A stretch of DNA of 64,000 nt from Isoetes taiwanensis (taxonomy: Eukaryota; Streptophyta; Lycopodiopsida; Isoetales; Isoetaceae). Both the position numbers and the translations under genes were made by a program. The notes under the pieces were generated by a model, which ran no database searches, was not told where the DNA came from, and saw only the letters and a list, made by a program, of their open reading frames with translations. Positions 48,936-59,090 of the stretch are shown here, one piece after another. Location: positions 62,001-126,000 of the forward strand of contig JAJEKV010000529.1 in the NCBI GenBank assembly GCA_021234155.1. Direction: 5' to 3'. Position 1 is the first letter of the stretch, and the number at the start of each line of letters is the position of its first letter.

Positions 48936-49216
48936 ATGGATGATCTATTTGCAGATTTGCCTGCAACCACTAGGAGAAGAAGGTTGAAAGAGCTTGTTGA
49001 CGCAGGTATGCTAGATCCTAGTGCAATATCACGAGCTCCTAGAGGACATTGTGCTGATGAGTTTGAAGTATGTTGGTGTGCATCTTGTGTGGGCCAACAT
49101 AATCGATTGCCTACGACGATTGAGAGGCATCTTAAGTCATTTGGTGCCTATTGGAAAGCTCCTGAGAACTTTTGTACTCGTTTTGGTATACCTTACAACT
49201 TTCGGCTCCACCGTAG
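48936..49216 (+). CDS. Cys/His-rich N-terminal exon, transposase-associated-like
   Basis: The exon starts at the first ATG after the left arm and ends at a GTACGG donor at 49217. It begins MDDLFADLPATTRRRRLKEL and continues to SRAPRGHCADEFEVCWCASC and LPTTIERHLKSFGAYW. The pattern of a C-x-C-x2-C cluster followed by RHL and an aromatic resembles the zinc-binding Transpos_assoc domain at the N-terminus of CACTA transposases. After an acceptor at 49358 the frame soon stops. Another frame then reads THKKLRVDVISGSRNYAIGC up to the SET frame, so this exon and the SET region may once have encoded one protein, now separated by frame changes. The domain match is by eye and modest. Confidence 0.5.
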
Positions 49217-49535
49217 GTACGGGTTAGTAAACCCCCTTGTTTGGTTTATTTGCTAGTGTGTGCATGTTCTGCATGCATGTCCATTATGCATCAACCATTA
49301 GAATATGCATATTACTTCTTGTTTGTATTATAAAACACATCTATTGGTATTCTAACAGACTTCAACACAACAAGCTACAATTAGTTTTTCGAGGGGAGTT
49401 TGGAGGCACATAGAGGTTGATGATGAGATGGATTACGCATGTAGTAATTCGTTATAGGACCCATAAGAAGTTGCGTGTGGATGTTATTAGTGGAAGTAGA
49501 AATTATGCTATAGGTTGTGATATACCGATCTAGTT

Positions 49536-50120
49536 ATGCCTCATGACATTGAGAAATTAATAAGGCATGTTGACCGTAGAAGATTGGGTCTTTATATTGG
49601 TCCATTACCAAGTTTAGGTGAGGAATTCAGTTATTGGGGTCGTCGATATATAATAAAACAGTCAACGATCCCTGGTGCCGGAAGAGGGTTATTCATTGCC
49701 CAAGATGTTCAAGTTCGCTTTGGTACAGTTATTCCTTTGATGATCTATGGAGGCCCAGAATATAATGCATTAGAGTGGGAGGCACTAACTTATTACTCGT
49801 TCCGCATGATGGTTTATGGCTGCAATAGCAATGCATGCACCATGGAGATGAGGTTGGACCGTAGCGAGGATAAGAGAACCTTCATTGATGGTCGTGTTGA
49901 AGAACATGGCAATATAGCAGGGTTGATAAATAGTTGTGGTAGTAATAAAGACTCAATCAATTGTATATTTGAGGAAAGAAGTAATGATCGTGAGGAGTTC
50001 ATGGCAAAGGCATCTAAGCATTTTGTCATGGTAATGGCCATAAGAACACTCAAAGCGGGTGATGAGTTGATTTTGGACTATGAATTGCCATCCAATGTAC
50101 CAGATCATTTTCGATATTAA
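49536..50120 (+). CDS. SET-domain protein (lysine methyltransferase-like) carried by the CACTA element
   Basis: A stop-free frame of 194 codons. SET landmarks appear in order: the N-terminal Gly-rich S-adenosylmethionine loop in IPGAGRGLFIAQDV (about residues 47-60), a central hydrophobic and acidic portion (DRSEDKRTFIDGRVEEHGNI), the pseudoknot segment GLINSCGSNKDSINCIF (about 130-146), and AIRTLKAGDELILDYELPS near the end. In canonical SET proteins the pseudoknot reads N-H-S-C and the last block ends in D-Y-G or D-Y-x. Here the His of N-H-S-C is absent, while the Asn, the Cys and the D-Y pair are kept. The substrate cannot be predicted. Upstream, about 130 bases in another frame (up to about 49535) look coding, so the true start may be further left. 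The transposase lies 300 bp downstream on the same strand, so the frame was probably transcribed with it. Confidence 0.7.
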   Translation: MPHDIEKLIRHVDRRRLGLYIGPLPSLGEEFSYWGRRYIIKQSTIPGAGRGLFIAQDVQVRFGTVIPLMIYGGPEYNALEWEALTYYSFRMMVYGCNSNACTMEMRLDRSEDKRTFIDGRVEEHGNIAGLINSCGSNKDSINCIFEERSNDREEFMAKASKHFVMVMAIRTLKAGDELILDYELPSNVPDHFRY

Positions 50121-50418
50121 TCAATGTCCATTATTTCAAAATATGTTGAAATGCATATTATGTTTGTTCCACCATTATTGTTTATCTTCTTTCGCCTCTC
50201 CTTTGATTTTCAATTCAGTAAGGTGCATTTGTCCTAAACTTGTACGATTTACAATAAGAAAATGATACTTTAATAAGTTGCAAGTTCCACTTTAAGCACT
50301 TTTTTTTTTTTTTTTGTAATAAATGGTTTTGGTAAAATGTTTAGCTTATAATTGTTATTTATCTTTGGTTTGTATTTCACATATTATTATTATGACGTAG
50401 GTTGAAGGAGCTCCTCGG
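50121..50418. other. Spacer between SET frame and transposase
   Basis: AT-rich, with a run of about 16 T at 50301-50316. It could be an intron if both regions belong to one transcript; a TAG acceptor-like site precedes 50401. Confidence 0.4.
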
Positions 50419-53400
50419 ATGTCAAGGTTCCATCTTCAAGATATGGAAAAGCTAGCACGAGAAAATCCGGTAATCAATGGGAATGTGGAGCAAATAAACA
50501 ACCATGTTTATGATGAGATGACTCGCAATTTGCTATATGAGCATGCACAATTTGAATGTCTTATGGAAGATATTGATAATGAGGTAGGTGCACAACATAT
50601 GAATGACTCAGAAGATGATGGAGTAGCTTTTGAGGTAGATCCGACTCAGTACTTTGATGAGCATATAATCCATGATGCTAAAACAAAATTATATGAGGGT
50701 TGCAAGATATCGAGATTGACATTCAATCTATGTATTCTCAACTTACAAGGACAATATAAGATATCAAATGTGGCAATCGATGCAATATTGAGGTTTGTCT
50801 CTCCCTCCATAACTCCTAATTTTGTTTGCAATCTATATGATCTCTTACTTTGTACATCAATCTTAACTTTATCTCAATTTTTTGTAAGCAGGCTTATCAA
50901 CAAAATATTGCCCTCGGCAACAGCGAGGTTCCTTCTAGTCGTGATGAAGCCACGAAAACTCATAAAGGCACTTGGTTTTGAGTATGAAAGTATTCATGTA
51001 TGTCCAAATGAGTGTACCTTGTACTATAAGGACACTAAAGACATGGTAAAATGCCCTAAATGCAATGAATCAAGATATCGTAGTGATGTCCAAGGCTCGC
51101 CATCCCACCCAAAGGTATTGCGCTATTTTCCTATAATTCCTAGACTTTCTCACATCTTTTCGAACAAAGGAAAATGCTGCCTTAATGGGATGGCATGCAA
51201 GTAAACGTGGATTCGGATGGAGTTATCGCGCATTCCTGGCGATTCCGAGGCTTGGAGATTTATTCATGAAAGATGGCGAGAATTTGAAAAGGAACCTAGA
51301 CATGTTCACTTTGGTCTTGCAACGGATGGTTTTAACCCCTTTTCTAGCAACGGGTTGCCTCATGGTCTACTTGGCGGTCATGCTTGTAAATTACAATATA
51401 CCTCGGAGGAATCTATTAAAGCGGGGACATATCATGTTGAGCATGATTATTCCAGTGTTTTCACTTTTTCCACTTATTAGTAAATTTCTCATATATATGA
51501 TGAAATGTTTCAATGATTGACTTATGAATGTTGGTAATGCAGGTCCATCTCAACCAAAACAGTTTGATGTCTATCTTTTGCCCCTAGTTGATGAATTGCA
51601 ACAATTATGGAAGGGGATCCCCATGGTTGATATCTCTAAAACCAAATCTAAGGAGCAAAAGTTTTTATTAAAGGCTATCTTAATGTGGACCATGCATGAC
51701 TATCCTGGCCTTAGCATATGTACAGGTACGATTTTTTTTTTGTTTCCTTGTAAAATGGTTTGTAATTATATTGTTATATTTGTAGGCTTGCAAACAAAAG
51801 GGGAATATGCTTGTGTGCGTTGTGGTGGTCAAATCACCTCAAGATATTCCAAATCTATGAAAAAAACGGTATATGAGGGCCATGAGAAGTTTTTACCTAT
51901 GGATCATCCACTTCGAAAAGGGGCACACCGAGAAACTTGTATCCCAAAGTGCATGACCACAAAAGATTGGCACAATGAATGGGAACGTGCAGAGGACAAG
52001 GCATGGCAAGAGGCCAAAAGATGCTTGTGATTTATCACGAAGACCCGATGACATCAAGATCAAGCCTCTAATGGTATGAAACGTCTTTCCATATTATATG
52101 AGCTACCATATTGGTGGGAGTTGAAGTACACATCTCTATTGGATCCTATGCACATCATAAAAATGTTTGGATTCGATATGGAAGCATATAGTGGGTGAGA
52201 AGGATACAATTGGTTCTCGAGATGATTGTTTCTGGTGTACCCCCGCAATGCTATCTTGAAGGACCCAAAATCTAGATCCACCATGGGTTATGAGTAGTCG
52301 GGACATACAGATTGTGCGAGAATCTATTAAGAAAGTGAGGATGCCCATTTGGGTATTGCTTTCGTCATTTCAAAGGTGTTGGACAAAGGATGGTAAGTTA
52401 GCAGGACTCAAGTCCCATGACTACCACAAATTGTTGGCGGTAAGTTATTGTATTGCAATTTTATGCCCTAGTGCTTCTTATTCATGTCAAGCATGTTTGT
52501 CCATTTACATAGGAAGTATATTGTATTACTTATGCAATTATGCTCATTCTTGTAGGAGATTTTGCCCATGGTTCTCAGGAGAGGTTGCCTCCCAAAATTT
52601 GTGAGCCTATTTTTTAAATTGGCCAAGCTATCTGAGTAAATCCAAATATATCATTGGTCACCCTTGGTGTATTGTTTTATTCCATATTAAATAGTTTTTT
52701 ATGCATTCTGAGATGGATATCATTGAAGGAGATAAACAAAAGTGACATCGAAAAAATGAAAGAGTTATCTATTGAAGTCTTATGCTTATTTGAGAAGGTG
52801 TTTCCAACGAGTTTCTTTGATATACAGGTCAGTCTTCCAAAATCTTGATATACTAGAACTATCGTTATACAAACATCTTAATTAGTTTCTTGGGTTTCAA
52901 TCATATTTGTAATATATGTTTTGTGGCCCTCATACAGGTTCACCTACTCGTACATTTAGTCGATGACATCGATTGGGCAGGACCAGTTTCTTATCGTTGG
53001 ATGTTTTTTCTTGAACGATTTATGAAAGTTCTTAAAGACTTTGTGAGACAATTTGCCAAACCGAGGGAGCATGTGTGGGGGTGGCTTCTTTGAAGATTGC
53101 AAGTTTGCTGTATCAACATATCTTAATAATGTTGATAAAGAGGCAATGATGTTTCTGCAACCTGAACAAGGCTTGGATAGGTTACATAGCAAAGGGCGCA
53201 CTTACAAACTAAAACCCCATGAGCTTAGTGCGATCAAATTGTATATAGTACAGAATGAGCAATGCATGTCCAAATGGGTGCAAAAGTACAATGACTTGAA
53301 GCAAGCGAGGGAATTAGATCGGCAATTATTTGGCAACACTCCACGAGCCCCATATCCTCGAGCTAGAAAGACTACCAGATCAGGTAGCCGAAGATTGGCT

Positions 53401-54354
53401 ATTAAACACAATATTGGCTTCAGCAGAAGATGAAGTTGGTTCAGTGACCGACGAGGAAAGGCAGATTGCATATGGGCCTTCAGCATGGGTAAGATAGTAA
53501 TATTGTTAAGATACTTTTTTAAAAATGACTTAACATGGTTGTGCAATATGTAGGTTTCACTATATAATGGATACATTTGCAATGGGCGACATTTTCGTGT
53601 GCAGAAAAAGGATGAAGTTTGTGTTACCTTTGACTGTGGAGTTATGTCTACTTTCATAGTTGAAAGTCGTGCAAGTGCAAAAGACAAAAATATGATTGAG
53701 GCTGACATTGAGTATGTCGGAAAGATACAACAAATATTAGAGCTTGACTTTAGAAATTTTACTAAAGTCTTGTTTCGAATTAGATGGTATGATGCACAAC
53801 TACGAGGCAAAGGTGCCACATTTCGTCAAGGTCCCAATGGTTTAGTGCTCATCAATTCGAAGCGGTTGATTCCAGAAGACAATGAACCTTATATTTTTCC
53901 AGAGAAGTGTGAACAAGTATATCTACATCCAGCACCTAATGATCGAGATTGGCTATATGTGATGCAGGTCAATCCTCGACAACGAAGAGATTATGAAGCA
54001 GTTATCGAACCTCCTCCTCTTGCATTGCATGATCATACTCGGTATAGAGGATGAGAGTGAAGACACCATCATGAGGAAGAAGTGGTACCTTTGGTGGCTG
54101 AGGTAGAAGGCATTGATATGGAAGAAGCATGTGGTACCCTTGGTAGAAGGCATTAGTATGGAAGAAACATTGACAAATGAAGAGGACGGACGGGGGCAAG
54201 GACACAAATAATGGTGGAGTGTTTGTTTTCCTTGATATTGATGGGGATGATGGCACTCTAGAGCAAGAAATTTGTATTGGTCAAGATTTATATGTAAACC
54301 GAGGAAGAATGCGGGCAATATTGCATGAAAATGATAATGTAGAAGGCGATGATT
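50419..54354 (+). pseudogene. CACTA transposase gene (Transposase_21, DUF4218, DUF4216)
   Basis: The N-terminal exon (50419-50790) is acidic. After an intron the Transposase_21 region appears: LIKALGFEYESIHVCPNECT, CPKCNESRYRSD and VLRYFPIIPRLSHIF, then MGWHASKRG, DSEAWRFIHERWREFEKEPR, FGLATDGFNPF and FDVYLLPLVDELQQLWKGIP, ending LMWTMHDYPG, YACVRCGG and EKFLPMDHPLRKGAH (to about 52000). DUF4218 follows at 52740-53090 (LFEKVFPTSFFDI, HLLVHLVDDIDWAGPVSYRW). DUF4216 lies at 53600-53990 (VGKIQQILELDFRNFTKVLF, NSKRLIPEDNEPYIF). An acidic tail ends at 54354. At least two frame changes lie at 51170-51240 and another between 52030 and 52300. The gene looks decayed, although short indels could also be sequencing errors. 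Confidence 0.85.
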
Positions 54355-54518
54355 GAACTCATAGGAACGGATGGCAAATAGACAATATTCGATAATATTC
54401 TTCTTAATATGTTTTTCAAATATTAATGCCTTGACAATGATTGTTGGCTCAAAATTTAGATTAATGTAGATGTAGGGGTAACATTTAGGATTCATATCTA
54501 ACTCACTACAAAAATGTT

Positions 54519-57500
54519 CCCAAAGACCAAAACTTCGGCACCCAAAATGCACTTATGGGGTTTCGCTGGGACCTTCTATTCACGGCGTCATGGGGTTTCG
54601 TTTGAACGCGCGGTTTGATATGTTCTCCGGACGGATGTCGAACTTGAACAAAGGATTCAATGGTGGGATATAGAGCACGCCAAAAAGTCGAGGCTGCTGC
54701 CTCGAAGGGAGCTTTTAAGCGCCGCCTATCTAATGAGGACGCCTTGCAAGGTCTGGCCTTGTTTGCTTGGGCAAGTTTATGACGCGGACGTATTATAATT
54801 AATCTAAACCTTTCCAAAATTTTTAAGTCCTGTATGTTGGCGATGACTACTATGCATTAATTTAAGTCCATTACTATGCATTAATTACAATTCGAATGTC
54901 TTGCTCTGCGCAAATGCGGCCCTTGACTTCTAAGCTGCCACAACGGGAGAGTACAGGTCCAAACTCCATTCCGTCGGGTTCCCCTTGCTTCGGCGTACTC
55001 AAGCGCATGTGATTGGCCATGTCCCAAGTGCAAAAGACCAAAACTTCGGCACCCAAAGCGCAAAACACGCTGGCTAGAACACGGCAACTCATAGGGTTTA
55101 CGTCGAGGGGCTCTATCCTTGTCGGTCGACTAGGACCTTTGTAGTGTCTTGGCGTAGAGGGGGGGTGTTGGCCTTGAGCCACGGACCCTAAAACCACCGG
55201 GCGGCTTGCCCCAAAAGTCCTCTCAGAAGGCCACGGCGGCGGACGGGCAACTTCCCCTCTCGGGAACCGTGATCTGTCTCGCCCAATGGACTCGAAGCGT
55301 CTACATTGCCCTAGTGACCAAGTTTTTGTGGGCGAAGCCCACCCCTTCTCGAAGAAGCCAAACTATCTCATGTGCAACAACTTTCGTAGTCAATTGGCCT
55401 AGGAGGTGGCTGGCGAATCTTTGCAATGTAGGGCATAAGTGTTTCTTTCTTTTACCAAAGCCAGCCGTATAACTTGGTCCCTAGGGTAAGTTTGGCATTC
55501 CGGACGATGTGGCAAAGTCGAATCGCCATTTCGGAGCCTCCACAATGTCCGAACGACAAAACACTTTGGTTTTACACTTTTCGCCCGCCCGGGGCGCTTG
55601 GCGGTTTGATATGTTCTCTGGGACGGATGTTGGATTTTTTGGACCTTCTCGAACCAGGTTCCTTGAACAAAGGATTCAATGGTGGGATCACGGGGCAGAG
55701 ATGGGAAGTGTGGTCTTTAGCGTCGCCCGTGGGCTTTTTTGCGCCGAGAAAGGCTGCCTCGGGAAGCTTTTGGGGCTCGCCTCACGGGGTTGGACTCTCC
55801 CCTCTAATGAGGAGGCCTTGCAAGGTCCTGGCCTTGTTTGACTTGGGCAAGTGTGCCAGCTCGGCTGCCCAACAACAGGCTGCCCGGACCGTTCTAATGC
55901 AAACTATTTGATCTAAATCTTATCCAAAATTTTTGAAAGTTGGCATGTATGTTGGCGATGACTTAGGAAGCTAGCTGACAAAAAATCAGAATTTAAGTCC
56001 GTACTATGCATTAATTACGAATTTACGAATGTCTTGCTCTTTGCAAAAGCGACCCTTGACTTCTAAGCGCCACAGCGGGAGGATTCTGAGGTCCAAAGCG
56101 TATTCCGTCAGTTCCCCTTGCTTCCGTTCTCAACTGCATGTGATCGGCCACGTCCCAAGTGCAAAAGACCAAAACTCGGCACCCAAAACGCAAACCCTGC
56201 TAGAACCTGGCAACTCATAGGGTTTACGTTTCGGAGGCTCTATCCTTGTCGGTCGACTAGGACCTTGCGCCGTGTCTTGGCGTAGGGGGGTGTTGATGCG
56301 AGCCACGGACCCTAAAACCACCGAGGCGGCTTGCCCCAAAAACTCCTCTCGAAGGCCACGGCGACGGACGCAACTTCCCTCTCGGGCTGTGATACGTCTA
56401 CGCCAATGGACTCGAGCGTCGACATTGCCCGAGGGACCAAGTTTTGTGGCGAAGCCCACCCTTCTCGAAGAAGCGCCAAACTATCTCATGTGCAACACAC
56501 TCGTAGTCAATTGGCCTTGGAGGTGGGCTCTTTGAATCTTTGCAGGTGTTTCTTTCTTTTGCAAAGCCCGGCCAGGTGTAACTTGGTCCCTAGGGTATTT
56601 TGGCATTAGGACGATGTGGCGAAGTCGAATCGCCATTTGAACCTCTAATGTCCGAACGATAAAACACTTTGGATTCTACATGCGTCGCTGAGGGCCTTGG
56701 CGGTTTGATATGTTCTCCGGACGGATGTTGGATTTTTTGGACCTTCGAACCAGGTTCCTTGAACAAAGGATTCAAGCGGTTGGGATCACGGAACCAAGAT
56801 CCGGGAGTGTGGTCTTTAGCGTCGCCCCGTGAGGAGCTGCCCGAGGAAAGGCTGCCTCGGGGAAGCTTTTGGGGCTCGCCTCACGGGGTTGGACTCTCCC
56901 CTCTAATGAGGAGGCCATGCAAGGTCACGGCCTTGTTTGACTTGGGCAAGTGTGCGGCTTTCATTTGCCCAACAACATTTGGCCCGGACGTTCTAATGCA
57001 AACTATTTGATCTAAACCTTATCAAAAATTTTGAAAGTTGGCACTGTATGTTGGCGATGACTTAGGAAGCTAGTGACAAAAATCAGAATTTAAGTCCGTA
57101 CTATGCATTAATTACAAATTTACGAATGTCTTGCTACAGCAAAAGCGGCCCTTGACTTCTAACTGCCACAATGGGAGGAGTACAGGTCCAAACTCCATTC
57201 CGTCAGTTCCCCTTGCTTCGCGTTCTCAACTGCATGTGATCGGCCACGTCCCAAGTGCAACAGACCAAAACTCGGCACCCAAAACGCAAACCCTGCTAGA
57301 ACTTGGCAACTCATAGGGTTTACGTTTCGGAGGCTCTATTCTTGTCAGATTCGACTAGGACCTTGCGCCGTGTCTTGGCGTAGGGGGTGTTGATGCGAGG
57401 AGCGGACCTAAAAACCACCGGGCGGCTTGCCCCAAAGTCCTCTCCGAAGGCCACGGCGGACGGACGGGCAACTTCCCTCTCGGGAACCGTGATCATCTCG

Positions 57501-58810
57501 CCAATGGACTCGAGCGTCGACATTGCCCTAGGGACCAAGTTTTGTGGCGAAACCCACCCTTCTCGAAGAAGCGCCAAACTATCTCATGTGCAACACACTT
57601 TGTAGTCAATTGGCCTAGGAGGTGGGTTCTTGAATCTTTTGCAATGTAGGGCGTAAGTGTTTCTTTCTTTTGCAAACGGACCGTGTAACTTGGTCTCTAG
57701 GGTATTTTGGCATTCGGACGATGTGGCGAAGTCGAATCGCCATTTCGAACCTCGCAATGTCAGAACGACAAAACACTTTGGTTTCTACATTGTCGCCCGC
57801 AGGGCGCCGTGGTTTGATATGTTCCCGGACCCGGATGTTGGATTTTTTTGGACCTTCTCGAACCAGGTTCCTTGAACAAAGGATTCAGCGGTCGGATACG
57901 GAGGCCGAGATCGGGAGTGTGGTCTTTAGCGTCGCCCCCGGGGGCTGCGAGGAAAGGCTGCCTCGGGGAAGCTTTTGGGGCTCGCCTCACGGGGTTGGGA
58001 CTCTTCCCTCTAATGAGGAGGCCTTGCAAGGTCTGGCCTTGTTTGACTTGGGCAAGTGTGCGGCTCATTTTGCCCAACAACGGCTGCGGGACCGTTCTAA
58101 TGCAAACTATTTGATCTAAACCTTATCAAAATTTTTGAAAGTTGGCATGTATGTTGGCGATGACTTAGGAAGCTAGCTGACAAAAATCAGAATTTAAGTC
58201 CATACTATGCATTAATTACGAATTTACGAATGTCTTGCTATTGCAAAAGAGCCCTTGACTTCTAAGCGCCACAACGGGAGGAGTACTGAGTCCAAACTCC
58301 ATTCCGTCGGTTCCCCTTGCAGCGTTCTCAGCTGCATGTGATCGGGCCACGTCCCAAGTGCATAAGACCAAAACTTCGGCACCCAAAACACAAACCACGC
58401 TAGAACACGGCAACTCATACGGTTTACGTTTGGGCTCTATCCTTGTCGATTCGACTAAGACCTTGCGCCGTGTCTTGGCGTAGGGGGGTGTTGAGGCGAG
58501 CCACGGACCCTAAAACCACCGGGCGGCTTGCCCCAAAAGTCCTCTCGAAGGCCACGGCGGCGGGCGGGCAACTTCCCCTCGCCGGGCCGTGATGCTACGT
58601 CGCCAATGGACTCAGAATGTCGACATTGCCCTAGGGACCAAGTTTTGTGGCCAGAAGCCCACCCCTTCTCGAAGAAGCGCCAAACTATCTCATGTGCAAC
58701 ACACTCGTAGTCAATTGGCCTAGGAGGTGGGCTGCGAATCTTGCAATGTAGGGCGTAAGTGTGTCGTTTTTTTGCAAAATTGACTGTGTAACTTGGTCCC
58801 TAGAGTAATT
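54519..58810. repeat. GC-rich tandem array of about 1.1-kb units
   Basis: The landmark GGTTTGATATGTTC recurs at about 54612, 55602, 56702 and 57812. CCAAAACT(T)CGGCACCCAAA recurs at about 54527, 55036, 56167, 57265 and 58370. The last three spacings of the second landmark are close to 1.1 kb, and the first copy is shortened. Copies differ by many 1-4 bp indels as well as substitutions, so translated frames differ between copies and no shared protein is implied. About four units, one incomplete at each side. Confidence 0.9.
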
Positions 58811-59087
58811 TTGACTTTCCAAACGATAAGCGACGTCAGATCCGCGGGCGGCGTTAAGCGGCGTTTTTGTGCGTGTACGACACGCCGCGCTTGCTGGCGT
58901 GGCGCCCGGCACCATGTCCGCGGGCATGGTGGACCGCGTCGGCTGTTTATGTGGCGTCGTTGAGCGATGTCGTGATGCGTTGAGCGGCGTCCGCGGTCGT
59001 CAAGCGGCGTTTGTCGTCGTTCCTCGACGACTTGAAGTCGTTCAACGACCTTTAGACGTCGTTGAAGGTCGACTATCCCTTGTAGTG
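58811..59087. repeat. Right subterminal region of the inner CACTA element
   Basis: Dense GGCGT, GAGCGGCGT and CGTCGTT words (for example GTCGTTGAGCGATGTCG and CAAGCGGCGTTTGTCGTCG), some in inverted orientation (GTCGTTCCTCGACGAC), run up to the terminus. This is a typical subterminal repeat field. The left end of the element has no equivalent. Confidence 0.7.
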
Positions 59088-59090
59088 ACT

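Larger units (their letters stand above)
41959..54503 (+). mobile_element. Large CACTA (EnSpm) DNA transposon with SET and transposase genes; right end beyond 59090, not located
   Basis: The left terminus begins CACTACAAGGG at 41959, the canonical CACTA end. It is followed by about 300 bp of clustered subterminal repeats. The transposase gene at 50.4-54.4 kb is in the orientation expected for this end. The SET-domain frame and its Cys/His-rich leading exon lie between the terminus and the transposase. A second CACTA element interrupts the body at 54504-59087, so host-element sequence resumes at 59091. No matching CCCTTGTAGTG terminus was found to the right of 59091. The three bases before the left end are ATA, but without the right end the target duplication cannot be confirmed. 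Confidence 0.7.
54504..59087. mobile_element. Non-autonomous CACTA element inserted behind the transposase
   Basis: The left end reads CACTACAA from 54504 and the right end reads TTGTAGTG up to 59087 (CACTACAAGGG on the other strand). The element is flanked on both sides by ACT (54501-54503 and 59088-59090), a 3-bp target duplication as CACTA elements make. No transposase is encoded. Nearly all of the interior is a GC-rich tandem array; only the last 290 bp form a subterminal region. Since it interrupts the body of the first CACTA element, it is the younger insertion. Confidence 0.8.

Noticed and set aside
55200-58720. Many open frames in the GC-rich array with shared words such as HCPRDQVLW
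   Set aside because: Frames change from unit to unit because of 1-4 bp indels, and no known domain appears, so the similarity reflects the DNA repeat and not a protein.
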